A DNA stretch of 64,000 nt from CAWBLP01 sp963789495 (GTDB lineage: Bacteria > Pseudomonadota > Alphaproteobacteria > Acetobacterales > Acetobacteraceae): positions 1 through 64,000 of the forward strand of contig CAWBLP010000028.1 of the NCBI GenBank assembly GCA_963789495.1. Reading direction: 5' to 3'. The translations under genes were made by a program, and so were the position numbers. Every line of letters begins with the position of its first letter. The first letter of the stretch is position 1. The notes below the pieces were generated by a model, which saw nothing but the letters and a program-made list of their open reading frames with translations, ran no database searches and was not told where the DNA came from. Shown here piece after piece: positions 25,464 to 34,226 of this stretch.

Positions 25464-26469
25464 CAGCGCCCTCTGATGGGGGTTTGAGGGCGACGCCCCC
25501 GGCGCTTCCTCCCGCCAGCAGCGCCTGCAACGCCGCCTCATCCTGCCACGCGAGCGCGATCCGCAGCACCCGCACCCGCGTGCGCATCGCCTCCGGCAGC
25601 CGAACGGCGTCCTTGGCGGTGGTAACCGGGATCGCAGCGGATGCCTCCGCCTCGGCCAGCAAGGCGCTGCGTTCCGCGGGCGTGTATAGGTGGTGATCCG
25701 GGAACGGCCGCCGCCCTACGATCTCCGCGCCGACCGCAGCGAGCGAGGCGAAGAACTTGTCCGGCACGGCAATGCCGGTGAAGGCCAGCACGCGTTGCCC
25801 ACGCAGTGCCTCCGCCTCCGCGCCGGGCACCAGGTGCGCATGCAGCACCGGGAGAGACGCGGGCAGCAGGTCGGCGGCACCGGTTGCGTCGTTGCCGATC
25901 AGCACCGCAGCCTGGCAACGCGCCGCCGCGGCGGCGACCGGCTCGCGCAACGGACCCGCCGGCAGCACCCTGCCATTGCCGAACCCGGTTCCACCGTCGA
26001 TCACCAGCAGCGACAGATCCTTGTGCAGCCCCGGGTTCTGCAGCCCATCATCCATCACCAGCAGCTTCGCCCCGGCGGACAGCGCCGCCTCCGCGCTCAG
26101 CCGGCGGTCGGCGCACACCCAGGTCGGTGCCAGCGGCGCAAACAGCAGCGCCTCGTCACCGACCAGCGCCGCCGAATCGCTCGGCCGCACGAAATGCAGC
26201 CCACGCGCGCGGCCGCCATAGCCACGCAACAGCACATGCACCGCGATGCCGCGCGCCACCAGTCGCTGCACCAGGTCCAATGCCACGGTCGTCTTGCCGG
26301 CCCCACCCACGGTCACGTTGCCGACGCAGAGCACAGGGATCGGTGCCTGCCAGGCGCGGCCTCGCAGCCGCCATGCGGTGATCCGCGCGGTCACCGCCGC
26401 TATCGGGGCCAGCAGGTCAGGCAACAGACCCCCGCCACCGTGTCGCCAGAATGCCGGCGGATGGCGCAT
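25456..26469 (-). CDS. lpxK: tetraacyldisaccharide 4'-kinase
   Basis: A 337-residue protein with the LpxK P-loop VLCVGNVTVGGAGKTTVALD, the GYGGRARG segment, GDEALLFA, VMDDGLQNPGLHKDLSLLVI and the PFPDHHLYTPAE motif. LpxK phosphorylates the 4' position of the lipid A disaccharide precursor at the inner membrane. Its start is 3 bases from the acyltransferase stop, so it belongs to the envelope operon. The last residues fall inside the inverted repeat and are not conserved. Confidence 0.95.
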   Translation of the reverse strand: MRHPPAFWRHGGGGLLPDLLAPIAAVTARITAWRLRGRAWQAPIPVLCVGNVTVGGAGKTTVALDLVQRLVARGIAVHVLLRGYGGRARGLHFVRPSDSAALVGDEALLFAPLAPTWVCADRRLSAEAALSAGAKLLVMDDGLQNPGLHKDLSLLVIDGGTGFGNGRVLPAGPLREPVAAAAARCQAAVLIGNDATGAADLLPASLPVLHAHLVPGAEAEALRGQRVLAFTGIAVPDKFFASLAAVGAEIVGRRPFPDHHLYTPAERSALLAEAEASAAIPVTTAKDAVRLPEAMRTRVRVLRIALAWQDEAALQALLAGGSAGGVALKPPSEGAAP

Positions 26470-26472
26470 TCG

Positions 26473-27198
26473 CTACGCGTCCGGTGCCGCTGCGACGGTC
26501 GGAACGCGGCTGATGTCGGTCTGCAACGTCTCGGTCAGGCGGCGCATCAGCACCTCCCGCGGCAGCCCGGCGGGCAGCGGCGGCAACACCACGATCCGGA
26601 TCAGTCCCGGGCGTTTGCGAAACGCGCGACGGCCCCAGACATGGCCGGAATCGGTCAGCACGGGGATCACTGGCAGTTTCGTGGCCGCGGCCAGTCCCGC
26701 GATGCCGGGCTGCAATGGCAGCAGCGTATCGGGTGCGGCACGCGTGCCTTCCGGAAAGATCACGATCTGCTTGCCCGCGCGCGCCGCCCGCGCGCCATCC
26801 CGCATCAGGACGCGCAGCGCCGCGCCACCGCCGTCGCGATCCACCGCGATCATGCCGGTGAACGGGATCAGGAAGCCAAACAGCGGAATGCGAAGCAGCT
26901 CCCGCTTCAGCACGTAGCAGCAGCGCGGCAGCAGCGTGAGCCAGACCAGCGTGTCGAATGCCGACTGATGGCGCGACGCCAGCAGCGCGGCACCCTGAGG
27001 CACGTGCTGCATCCCTTCGACCTGCAGCCGGATGCCGCAGATCACCCGCGCGCCCCCCAGCAGGATGCGCGCCCAGATCACCGCCAGATCGTACAGCCGA
27101 TGCGGCGCCACGACACGCACCACCAGCCCTACCAGCATCACGCCAAAGCTGACGGTGAAGAAGAACAGGTTGTACACCGCCGAACGCAGCATAATCAT
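26473..27198 (-). CDS. 1-acyl-sn-glycerol-3-phosphate acyltransferase family protein (PlsC-like)
   Basis: A 241-residue membrane acyltransferase. A transmembrane segment covers residues 10-30 (FFFTVSFGVMLVGLVVRVV). The catalytic H-x4-D is in LLASRHQSAFDTLVWL, and the substrate-binding motif is VIFPEGTRAAPDTLLPL. The fourth block lies around LPVIPVLTDSGHVWG. The ATG at 27198 overlaps the stop of the YdcF-like gene (ATGA), which fixes the start. It adds an acyl chain to lysophosphatidic acid or a related lysolipid; the link to lpxK suggests outer-membrane lipid synthesis. Confidence 0.88.
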   Translation of the reverse strand: MIMLRSAVYNLFFFTVSFGVMLVGLVVRVVAPHRLYDLAVIWARILLGGARVICGIRLQVEGMQHVPQGAALLASRHQSAFDTLVWLTLLPRCCYVLKRELLRIPLFGFLIPFTGMIAVDRDGGGAALRVLMRDGARAARAGKQIVIFPEGTRAAPDTLLPLQPGIAGLAAATKLPVIPVLTDSGHVWGRRAFRKRPGLIRIVVLPPLPAGLPREVLMRRLTETLQTDISRVPTVAAAPDA

Positions 27199-27818
27199 GC
27201 CGGGTGGCCGTGCGATGGGGGCTCGCGCCCGGGCAGCCAGGTGGAAAGCCCGGTCTGTGCGACGAGATACTTGGTGTATTCCTCGGCCAGCAGCCGCAGC
27301 GTCACCAGATGGCCCTCCCCATTTGGCCCGGGCAGGTCGGCATTCAGCACCGGAAATGGATAAAGCACGACGCCGGGCAGTGCGCGCCGCAGTTCGGTCA
27401 GTGCCCGCGGCATGTGGTAGAACGCGGTGACCACGATCAGCGAATGGATCTGGTTGGACCGCACCCAGCCGCGCGTCTCTGTGGCATTGCCGCGGGTGCT
27501 GGTGGCGGTACGGCCCAGTGTGACGCGCGGGGCCAGCGGCGCCGGATCGAGCCCGGCCCGGTAGGCCAGTTCCCCCAGCTCCGCACCGCCGCCGATGCCG
27601 GACAGCAGCAGCCGGTCGCCGCGCCCGCGCGCCAGCAGCCGCAACGCGGTCTCCACCCGCGCCGCGCCGCCGGTCAGCGCCACAATGCCGTCCGCGTGCG
27701 GCGGTGGCGGCATCGGGCGGGCCACCACGCGGGTGAACCACAGGAAGCCGGCGCTCCAGGCCACGGCCAGAGCGAGCAACAGAGCGCCGAGGGCGGACAG
27801 AACATGGCGGCGCGACAT
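27195..27818 (-). CDS. YdcF-like protein (DUF218), membrane-anchored
   Basis: A 207-residue protein with an N-terminal hydrophobic anchor (LSALGALLLALAVAWSAGFL) and a DUF218 domain: ADGIVALTGGAARVETALRL, LLLSGIGGGAELGEL, VTLGRTATSTRGNATETRGW and IVVTAFYHMPRALTELRRAL. DUF218 proteins (YdcF, SanA, ElyC) act in envelope and cell-wall lipid homeostasis. ATG 27818 begins one base after the ftsX stop and the 3' end overlaps the acyltransferase start, so the gene is embedded in the ftsE-ftsX-lpxK operon. Confidence 0.87.
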   Translation of the reverse strand: MSRRHVLSALGALLLALAVAWSAGFLWFTRVVARPMPPPPHADGIVALTGGAARVETALRLLARGRGDRLLLSGIGGGAELGELAYRAGLDPAPLAPRVTLGRTATSTRGNATETRGWVRSNQIHSLIVVTAFYHMPRALTELRRALPGVVLYPFPVLNADLPGPNGEGHLVTLRLLAEEYTKYLVAQTGLSTWLPGREPPSHGHPA

Positions 27819-27819
27819 G

Positions 27820-28743
27820 TCAGGGCAGCCGCCGCAGCCAGCGCCGGACCGTGCCTTGCGCGGTCGCATAGCCGATCACCGCCGCGGTGGCCGGCAGGCC
27901 GGGCAGGATCAGCCAGAGGCTGGCCGGCAGCGCGGTCATCACCCAGATCGGCGACTGGGTGTCGATCGGCACGCCGCCGAACGGCGCCGCCATGGTGGCG
28001 AGCGTCACCAGGACCGGCATCGCGACCACCGCTCCCGCCAGCGCACCGGCACCCGCCAGCAACGTCGCCCGGGCGGCAAACCGGCCGGCGATATAGCTAT
28101 CCGTCGCCCCCAGCCCGTGCACGATCTCGATCGCCTCGCGGCGGGAGGACAGGCCGGCCCGGGTGGCCACCGCGATCACCGCGGCCGCCACGCCCGCCAC
28201 CAGCACCAGGGCCAGGCCGGCGGAGGCTTGCAGGCTGCGCGCCAGCACCGCCAGGCGCCGGATCCACACGCCGTGATTCTCCACCAGCGTGCCGGGTGCC
28301 GCCGTCTCCAGCCGCTTCGCCAGCGGGTCCAGGTCGGCGGGGGCGTCGGCGAGATGCACGGAGATGACCGCCGGCAGCGGCACGGCCAGGCGCTCCTCAC
28401 CGGCGCCAAGCCACGGGCGCAGCAGGTCGGCGAGTTCCTCGTCGGTCAGCGCGCGCGCCGAGGCGATGCCGGGCGTGCCGTTGAGCACGGCCAGGACGTG
28501 CTGCAGCCTGGTGTCGTTGCCTTCGGTTGCCGGCTCCCCCGGGCGCGGCACCTGGACCGTCATCGCCGCGCCGGCGCCCTGCTGCCAGTGCTGCGCGAGG
28601 GTCGCGGCGCCGACCCATCCGGCGAGCGCCAGGGCGGCGAGGAACGCCATGGCCGCGACCAGGAACGGCAGCATGCGATCCGCCAGCGCGCGGCGCAGCC
28701 CCAGTTCGTCGAACCCTGGCGGACGCAGCAGGAAAGCGGCCAT
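27820..28743 (-). CDS. ftsX: cell division protein FtsX
   Basis: A 307-residue inner-membrane protein. An N-terminal transmembrane helix (LPFLVAAMAFLAALALAGWV) is followed by a periplasmic domain (residues 50-170) and three further helices, including LALVLVAGVAAAVIAVATRA. The conserved RREAIEIVHGLGATDSYIAG segment contacts FtsE. With FtsE it controls cell-wall hydrolases at the septum. ATG 28743 is supported by the FtsX-like start MAAFLLRPPGFDELGL. It is unusual that ftsX is 424 bases from ftsE rather than overlapping it. Confidence 0.9.
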   Translation of the reverse strand: MAAFLLRPPGFDELGLRRALADRMLPFLVAAMAFLAALALAGWVGAATLAQHWQQGAGAAMTVQVPRPGEPATEGNDTRLQHVLAVLNGTPGIASARALTDEELADLLRPWLGAGEERLAVPLPAVISVHLADAPADLDPLAKRLETAAPGTLVENHGVWIRRLAVLARSLQASAGLALVLVAGVAAAVIAVATRAGLSSRREAIEIVHGLGATDSYIAGRFAARATLLAGAGALAGAVVAMPVLVTLATMAAPFGGVPIDTQSPIWVMTALPASLWLILPGLPATAAVIGYATAQGTVRRWLRRLP

Positions 28744-29171
28744 CAGGGGCGGTCCATCGGCGGGGTGGGCTGGTTTGGGAAGGGATATGCACGCAACGGC
28801 CGGGCAGCCGGGCGGCCGGCTACTGCCGGTGGGCGTGCGCCGGGCACACGGTCTCCCGTCGTGCCGGGCGCAGGCCCCGCATCCACGGCTGGTTGGCTGG
28901 TCGCAAGGAAAGCCGTTTGCGCTGGGCCTGCGCCCCGCACGATGGAGCGGACCAGGTCCGCGGCACCTCCGGCGGGGCCGGTCTGCACCGTCGCGCAAGC
29001 CTCGCCGTTCCGCATGCAGCCGTCGCCGCCGGAGCGGACCGGGTCCTGGCCAGCCAAGCGGGACCGAAGCGGATCCTGACCAGTCTCTCCGGCGCAGGCC
29101 GAGTCCTGGCCGGCCCCGCCACGACGTCCCTGACCCCTCGGCCTGCGGCGTCGCTGATCCATCGGCCTCAT
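28743..29171 (-). other. 424-bp spacer between ftsE and ftsX with a bridging 142-codon frame
   Basis: The two genes normally overlap. Here a low-complexity spacer separates them, with imperfect repeats related to TGGCCAGGACCCGGTCC (near 29040-29120). One frame starts at an ATG overlapping the ftsE stop (ATGA, 29171) and ends at a TGA overlapping the ftsX start (TGATG, 28743). The product would be Gly/Arg/Pro/Ala-rich with no recognised domain. The frame of ftsX is also open across the spacer, so the frame alone proves nothing. It could be a repeat insertion or an unusual linker gene. Confidence 0.35.
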
Positions 29172-29848
29172 GCGTCCAACCCGACCATCCGGCCATGCTC
29201 CAGGCGCAGCGCGGGCGCGGGATGGCGGGTCACCAGGGAATCATTATGCGTGGCTACCACCACGGTGGTGCCGAGTCGGTTCATCTCCTTGAACAGTTGC
29301 ATCAGCCGCTGCGCCTGGACATCGTCCAGATTTCCCGTCGGCTCGTCTGCCAGCAGCAGGCTCGGCCGCGAGATCACCGCGCGCGCGATCGCCACCCGCT
29401 GCTGCTCGCCGCCCGACAGTTCCGGCGGCCGCGCGGCCAGTTTGCGCGCCAGCCCGACCCAGCGCAGCATCTCTGTCACATCGGCACGCACCTGGCCTTC
29501 CGGGCGCCCGGCAATGCGCAGCGGCAGCGCGACGTTGTCGAACGCCGACAGATGCGGCAACAGCCGAAAGTCCTGGAATACCACGCCAATCCGCCGCCGC
29601 AGCCGCGGCAGCGTGCGGCGTTCCGCCTGGTCGATATCGACGCCCAGCAGGTTGAGCCGGCCGCGGGTCGGCCGCACCGCGAGATACATCAGCCGCAGCA
29701 AGCTGGTCTTGCCGGCGCCGGAGGGGCCGAGCAGCCAGCGGAAGGCACCGTCGGGGAGAACGAAGCTGAGATCGTGCAACGCCTCGGGGCCGGCATGCGC
29801 CTCGCCGGGTCGGCCGTAGCTCAAACCCACCGTGTCGAATCGAACCAT
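29168..29848 (-). CDS. ftsE: cell division ATP-binding protein FtsE
   Basis: A 226-residue ABC ATPase. The Walker A is LLGPSGAGKTSLLRLMYLAV, the Q-loop follows in RIGVVFQDFRLLPHLSAFDN, the signature is ELSGGEQQRVAIARAVISRP, and Walker B plus D-loop are LLLADEPTGNLDD, with the switch His in VVVATHNDSLV. The spacing and the VFQDFRLL segment are typical of FtsE rather than LolD. First gene of the ftsE-ftsX-ydcF-plsC-lpxK run. A zinc-ribbon gene is transcribed away on the other side. Confidence 0.93.
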   Translation of the reverse strand: MVRFDTVGLSYGRPGEAHAGPEALHDLSFVLPDGAFRWLLGPSGAGKTSLLRLMYLAVRPTRGRLNLLGVDIDQAERRTLPRLRRRIGVVFQDFRLLPHLSAFDNVALPLRIAGRPEGQVRADVTEMLRWVGLARKLAARPPELSGGEQQRVAIARAVISRPSLLLADEPTGNLDDVQAQRLMQLFKEMNRLGTTVVVATHNDSLVTRHPAPALRLEHGRMVGLDA

Positions 29849-29956
29849 CTCGACATTCTTGCCATTCTACGGCCGATATCGGAACCCATTGCCTCGATGC
29901 CGCCGGTCCCGCAGCATCGCTGCAAAGCAGAATCGAGTTCAGGAGTGGCTGGCCGT

Positions 29957-30401
29957 ATGCGAATTACCTGCCCTGCCTGTTCGGCCGCCTACGAGGTTCA
30001 GGAACTCGCTGATACCTCCCGGCCGTGTGGTTCGTTGCACCCGCTGCGGGGCGGAATGGACGCCGCCCCCGGAACCGCCGCCGCCGCCGTCCCGCGGACT
30101 TGCGCCGGTACCGGCCGAACTGGGGCCGGTCGAGGACGTGCAGTTCGACCCGGAGGACGATGTCGAGCCACCGCGTCCGCCGCGCGTCACCGCCATGGAC
30201 CGGCTGGCGCGGCACGTGCCGGCTCGATCGGGCGCGCAGCTGATGGCGTTGCGCCTGGCCTGGGCGGCCAGCGTGCTGCTGCTGCTGGCTTTGGTGGTCG
30301 CCGGCATTCTGTGGCGATCGGAGGTGGCACGGGCCTGGCCCCCGAGCCAGCGCGTGTACGACGCATTGGGATTGAGCTACGCGCCGCCCGCCGCACACTG
30401 A
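29957..30401 (+). pseudogene. MJ0042-type zinc-ribbon membrane protein, frameshifted
   Basis: ATG 29957 starts MRITCPACSAAYEV, the first half of an MJ0042 zinc ribbon. The second half, LIPPGRVVRCTRCGAEWTPP, is in the next frame, joined by removing one base near 29998. After a Pro-rich linker comes one transmembrane helix (LRLAWAASVLLLLALVVAGI) and a short tail ending LGLSYAPPAAH at 30401. The corrected protein would be about 147 residues, the usual size for this alphaproteobacterial family, which is commonly divergent from ftsE. Whether the frameshift is real cannot be told from one sequence. Confidence 0.65.
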
Positions 30402-30512
30402 CGCCTGTCCCACGCATCCAAGCGCCGTGCTGGGAGGCAGCAGGCGTCGGGGGCGTTTGCCTCCGACGCTTGCTGCGCCCCACCACAAACCGGGATGCGT
30501 GGCCAGGCTGCC

Positions 30513-31016
30513 TCACGCACCGGACTTGCCGGCCGATCCCGCACCACGCCAGTCGAGCCGGTTGCCGCGCACCCGCACGACAAAGCGCCGCCGCGGTGGC
30601 GGTTGCTCCTTCATTGCAATGCGAACCGGCAGGCTCCGGTTGGGCCAGAACCAGGCCGACCCGCGCCGCTTCACGTAGAAGCGGAGCTGTTCGGCCTCAC
30701 CGTCAATCCCCTCCCAGGCCCAATTGACGATCAGCTTGCGTGTCGGCGAGGTGCCTGCGGGCGAGCAGAGCTCCGGCGGAATGATGTGGTCATTCTGCCG
30801 GTTGCTCTTGGCGGGACGGGCAATCACGAATGGCCATGGCACCGACAGCGACCGCACGTAGAAATCCAGCTTCGCCAACTCCTTCACCAGCGCCGCCACG
30901 TGCCAGTCGCCATCCGCGACCTCGGAGACGACCAGGGCAAATCGCGGCACTTCCAGTGCCTGTCCGGGGCTCTGGTACGCGTCCTGCTGCTCTGCGCGCT
31001 CGACATCTTCGGCCAC
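30513..31016 (-). CDS. hypothetical protein
   Basis: A 167-residue protein starting MAEDVERAEQQDAYQS, with no signal peptide or membrane helix. The middle is protein-like (VPRFALVVSEVADGDWHVAA, LDFYVRSLSVPWPFVIARPA) and Trp/Phe-rich near FYVKRRGSAWFWPNRSL. The C-terminus is strongly basic (RRRFVVRVRGNRLDWRG). I do not recognise a family. It follows the dehydrogenase gene on the same strand with 13 bases between them, so it is probably the last gene of that transcript. Confidence 0.55.
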   Translation of the reverse strand: MAEDVERAEQQDAYQSPGQALEVPRFALVVSEVADGDWHVAALVKELAKLDFYVRSLSVPWPFVIARPAKSNRQNDHIIPPELCSPAGTSPTRKLIVNWAWEGIDGEAEQLRFYVKRRGSAWFWPNRSLPVRIAMKEQPPPRRRFVVRVRGNRLDWRGAGSAGKSGA

Positions 31017-31029
31017 GCGCCCTCCTTGG

Positions 31030-31938
31030 TCAGCCGCCGCCCAGCTCCATGCCGGCCAACTGCTCGCTCAGGCGCGCCAGTTCCGTATGATCGGCGTCCG
31101 GACCGAACATGCTTTGCGCTGCCACCACCAGCTCCCGGCACAGCGCGGAGAACGGCGTCGGCACGCCGGTGTCGCGCCCGACCTGCAACGCGATCGACAG
31201 GTCTTTCGCCAGCAATCCCATGGTGAAGCCGGCGTCGAATTTCCGCGACAGCACGAATTGCTTGAACTTCTTCTGCGTCGAGTTGTTCATTCCGGTTGCG
31301 GCGTTCAGCACATCCACCATCACGGCCGGATCGAGTCCGAAACGCTGGCCGATCAGCAGCGCCTCGATGCCGATCAGGAAGCCGCCAGCGGACACCAGAT
31401 TGTTCAGCGCTTTCATGGCCTGACCGGAACCGACCGCGCCGGTGCGCAACACGCTGCTGCCCATCGCCGACAGCACCGGCGTCACACGATCGATCACCGA
31501 TGCATCACCGCCGGCCATGATGGCAAGCTGGCCGGTCTTCGCGCGCGGCACGCCGCCGGACACCGGCGCATCGATCAGATGACCGCCGAGTGCCGCGACT
31601 TTTTCCGCCAGTTGCTGGGTGACGGTCGGCACGCCGGAACTCATCTCGATCACGACGGTGCCGGGCTTGATTCCAGCCAGCACGTTGTCGTCACCGCCGG
31701 CCAGCACACGTTCGACGATCACGCTGGTGGGCAGCATCGTCACCACCACGTCGCATGATTCGGCGAGCTGGCGCAGGCTGTCGGGCGCGGTGCCGCCGAC
31801 CTGCTGCACGAAGTTGTTCGCCACCTCGCGCCGTGAGTCGTTCACGTGGACGGTGAAGCCTGCATTGACCAGGCAGGCGGCCATCGGCCAGCCCATGTTG
31901 CCGACGCCGACAAAGCCGACGGTGGGGTTGTCGGCCAT
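31030..31938 (-). CDS. NAD(P)-dependent oxidoreductase, 3-hydroxyisobutyrate dehydrogenase family
   Basis: A 302-residue beta-hydroxyacid dehydrogenase. The dinucleotide-binding motif is VGFVGVGNMGWPMAACLVNA, the substrate-binding signature DAPVSGGVPRAKTGQLAIMA, and the catalytic Lys lies in GSGQAMKALNNLVSAGGFLI. The C-terminal helical domain has AKDLSIALQVGRDTGVPTPF. Relatives oxidise 3-hydroxyisobutyrate, tartronate semialdehyde or 4-hydroxybutyrate-like acids. Its start overlaps the stop of the carboxymuconolactone-decarboxylase-family gene (TGATG), indicating translational coupling. Confidence 0.9.
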   Translation of the reverse strand: MADNPTVGFVGVGNMGWPMAACLVNAGFTVHVNDSRREVANNFVQQVGGTAPDSLRQLAESCDVVVTMLPTSVIVERVLAGGDDNVLAGIKPGTVVIEMSSGVPTVTQQLAEKVAALGGHLIDAPVSGGVPRAKTGQLAIMAGGDASVIDRVTPVLSAMGSSVLRTGAVGSGQAMKALNNLVSAGGFLIGIEALLIGQRFGLDPAVMVDVLNAATGMNNSTQKKFKQFVLSRKFDAGFTMGLLAKDLSIALQVGRDTGVPTPFSALCRELVVAAQSMFGPDADHTELARLSEQLAGMELGGG

Positions 31939-32357
31939 CAGTCGGCACCCTTCGCGCTGTCGACTTCCTTGAAGACCTCAGTGGCGATCTTGAACGCTTC
32001 GAGACAGGCCGGAATGCCGCAATAGGCGCCCACTTGCATCAGGATTTCCTTGATCTCATCACGGGTCACGCCGTTGGTCAGCGCCGCCTTCAGGTGCAGC
32101 CGCAATTCGGCGCCACGATTGAGCGCGGACAGCATGGTGAGGTTGATCATGCTGCGCGTCTTGTGGTCGATGCCGGGACGCGTCCAGCACATGCCCCAGG
32201 CGATCTCGGTGGTCATCTGCTGGAACGCCGCATTGAAATCATCGGCGCGCGCGAGCGACGCATCGACATAGTCGGCGCCGAGCACGGCGCGGCGGACTGC
32301 GAGGCCCTTCTTGAACAACTCGCTCTGGTATTCGGGGCGGTTGGGGATTTCTGCCAT
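31938..32357 (-). CDS. carboxymuconolactone decarboxylase family protein
   Basis: A 139-residue all-helical protein like PcaC, with AVLGADYVDASLARADDFNA, the central GIDHKTRSMINLTMLSALNR and GVTRDEIKEILMQVGAYCGI. The conserved H-L-K-A-A-L-T-N-G-V-T segment is present. PcaC decarboxylates 4-carboxymuconolactone, but many family members act elsewhere, and no pca genes are nearby. It lacks the C-x2-C of the AhpD branch. ATG 32357 has AAGGAG eight bases upstream; a GTG directly before it is less likely. Confidence 0.85.
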   Translation of the reverse strand: MAEIPNRPEYQSELFKKGLAVRRAVLGADYVDASLARADDFNAAFQQMTTEIAWGMCWTRPGIDHKTRSMINLTMLSALNRGAELRLHLKAALTNGVTRDEIKEILMQVGAYCGIPACLEAFKIATEVFKEVDSAKGAD

Positions 32358-32458
32358 CACGTGTCTCCTTGCCTGAGCGATGTCGCGCGGACGCTACAGA
32401 TTGCGTCAGGAGGCGGCAAGCGGTTCACTGGCGCATCGCAATCGGAGGGAAACGTTCC

Positions 32459-33262
32459 ATGGCGGCCATGCCGAACATCACTTATGAGATTCTGGCCTTG
32501 CGTTACGGCATCTTCGACGGGCGCATGCAGTACCAGAACTTGATGATCCCGGACGATCACGCGGCGCCCGATCCACTGGATTTCTTTGTCTTCGCAATCC
32601 GCGGAAATGGCCGCACCATTGTCATGGATACCGGCTTCAATCCGACCTCGGCCGGCCGGCGCGGGCGGGAGATGCTGTGCACGCCGGATGTCGCGCTGCG
32701 GGCTGCGGGGATCGAACCGGCCGAGGTGCCGGATGTCGTGCTGACCCACATGCACTGGGATCATGCCGGCGGGATGGAATACTTTCCAAAAGCAATGTTC
32801 CATATCCAGGCCGCGGAGATGGCCTATTGCACAGGCCCGTGCATGTGCCAGCCGTTCCTGCGCCGGCCGTTCGATGTGGATGACGTACAGAGCGCGGTGC
32901 GCGCGCTGTATGCGGATCGGCTGCGGGTTTATGAGGGCACGGCGGAACTGGCGCCCGGCATCACGCTGCACCTGATCGGCGGACATTCGGGGGGCATCCA
33001 GTCGATCCGGGTGCCGACGAAGCGCGGCTGGGTCGTGCTGGCCGGCGATGCCGCGCATCTGTGGCGCAATATTCGCAACCGCAATCCGTTCCCGGTGGTG
33101 GTGGATGTCGCCCGGATGCTGAAGGGTTTCGACATTCTCAACGGGCTGGCGGACGGACCGGATCACGTCATTCCCGGACATGATCCGCTGATCCTGAAGC
33201 GCTTCCAGCCGCTCGACGGCAATCCGGAAATCGTGCGGCTGGACCTGCCGCCGATCGGCTGA
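32459..33262 (+). CDS. MBL-fold metallo-hydrolase, N-acyl homoserine lactonase-like
   Basis: A 267-residue metallo-beta-lactamase-fold protein. The metal motif H-x-H-x-D-H is in VVLTHMHWDHAGGMEYF, the third ligand in LIGGHSGGIQSI, the bridging Asp in VLAGDAAHLWRN and the last His in DHVIPGHDPLIL. The spacing is that of the AttM/AiiA-like lactonase branch, but similar proteins act on other lactones and thioesters. ATG 32459 has GGAGGG at good distance. It is divergent from the carboxymuconolactone-decarboxylase-family gene. No quorum-sensing gene is nearby, so the lactonase label describes the subfamily only. Confidence 0.82.
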   Translation: MAAMPNITYEILALRYGIFDGRMQYQNLMIPDDHAAPDPLDFFVFAIRGNGRTIVMDTGFNPTSAGRRGREMLCTPDVALRAAGIEPAEVPDVVLTHMHWDHAGGMEYFPKAMFHIQAAEMAYCTGPCMCQPFLRRPFDVDDVQSAVRALYADRLRVYEGTAELAPGITLHLIGGHSGGIQSIRVPTKRGWVVLAGDAAHLWRNIRNRNPFPVVVDVARMLKGFDILNGLADGPDHVIPGHDPLILKRFQPLDGNPEIVRLDLPPIG

Positions 33263-33280
33263 CTCAGCAACCTCGGTCAA

Positions 33281-33688
33281 CTATCCGGGCATGGCGGCGA
33301 AGCGTTGCATATCGCCGCCAAGCTCGACCCAGGGCTGGGCGCTGTCGCAGTAGATCTGCACCGCCGGCTTCACCAGGCTCGGGTCATCCACCGTGCCGCC
33401 GGCGAGCATGACCATGCCCGGCAGCGCCGCCGCCTCATCGAGGATGGCCGAACCGCAGATCGGGCAGAACCGGCGATCGATCGGCTTGCCGCTGTCGCCC
33501 GGCTTGGTGAAGGTCGCCAGCGTGCCCTCGATCGACACCGCGTCCTTCGACACGCCAATCACCACGCCAAACGCGCTGCCGGTGAATTTCTGACAGTCGC
33601 GACAATGGCACACGCCGATGAAGGCAATGTCCCCTGACGCCTTGTAGCGCACGGCACCACACAGGCAGCCACCCTGAAACTCCTGCAT
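33281..33688 (-). CDS. GFA family protein (CENP-V/Gfa zinc-binding fold)
   Basis: A 135-residue zinc protein with MQEFQGGCLCGAVRYKA, the second Cys group in GVCHCRDCQKFTGSAFGVVI and the third in DRRFCPICGSAILDEA. The fold is shared with glutathione-dependent formaldehyde-activating enzyme, but most members have unknown substrates. ATG 33688 is preferred because GGGGAG lies six bases upstream; the ATG at 33694 would abut it. It converges with the MBL gene. A class III alcohol dehydrogenase lies 1.5 kb away, so a formaldehyde link is possible but unproven. Confidence 0.85.
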   Translation of the reverse strand: MQEFQGGCLCGAVRYKASGDIAFIGVCHCRDCQKFTGSAFGVVIGVSKDAVSIEGTLATFTKPGDSGKPIDRRFCPICGSAILDEAAALPGMVMLAGGTVDDPSLVKPAVQIYCDSAQPWVELGGDMQRFAAMPG

Positions 33689-33763
33689 TATCATCTCCCC
33701 TGCCGATTTTCGTCCGCGGATGCTGCCACGGACGAGACCCGCGACGCCATGGTGATGGCACGG

Positions 33764-34102
33764 TCAGCTCACGATCTTCGCCTCGAACGGCGGCAGCAGG
33801 TCACGCGCCTCGAATTCCAGCACCCAGATATCAGGGTCGTAGCGTAGTTGGCGCTCGACATAGGCATCGACGGCGTCCTGATCCACCGGTGCCGAACCCG
33901 TCGCACGCATCCAGGCGAGCGTGCCGTCCGCGGCGCGGATCTGCGACAGCACGCTCAGCCCGTCACGGCCGCGCAACACCACCAGGACGCCGCCGGCATC
34001 CGGATCACCCTTGCGCAGAACCGCACCGGAGCGGCCATCCAGGTCGCCCATGCGCAGCGCCATCTTCACCCACAGTCCCGCCTTCACCCGCGGTTCGGCC
34101 AT
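33764..34102 (-). CDS. DUF1491 family protein
   Basis: A 112-residue protein of an alphaproteobacterial family of unknown function: VKAGLWVKMALRMGDLDGRS, AVLRKGDPDAGGVLVVLRGR, DGTLAWMRATGSAPVDQDAV and YVERQLRYDPDIWVLEFEAR are typical. The start at 34102 (MAEPRVKAGLWV) fits the family; an upstream ATG adds non-conserved residues. No membrane or signal sequence. Confidence 0.85.
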   Translation of the reverse strand: MAEPRVKAGLWVKMALRMGDLDGRSGAVLRKGDPDAGGVLVVLRGRDGLSVLSQIRAADGTLAWMRATGSAPVDQDAVDAYVERQLRYDPDIWVLEFEARDLLPPFEAKIVS

Positions 34103-34226
34103 CCTTGCGCACTCCGGCAGCGCCACCAGCCGCCGGGGCGCTGGCGGGAGGTGCCCCCGCGGCCGGCGGAATGCAATGACCCAGCGGCCGGCTGATCCGC
34201 CTGCCGCCGGGATCGATCAGAGACCG

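Noticed and set aside
28289..30727. 812-codon plus-strand frame across ftsX, ftsE and the zinc-ribbon gene
   Set aside because: It is the antisense of two well-supported genes; high GC keeps it open.
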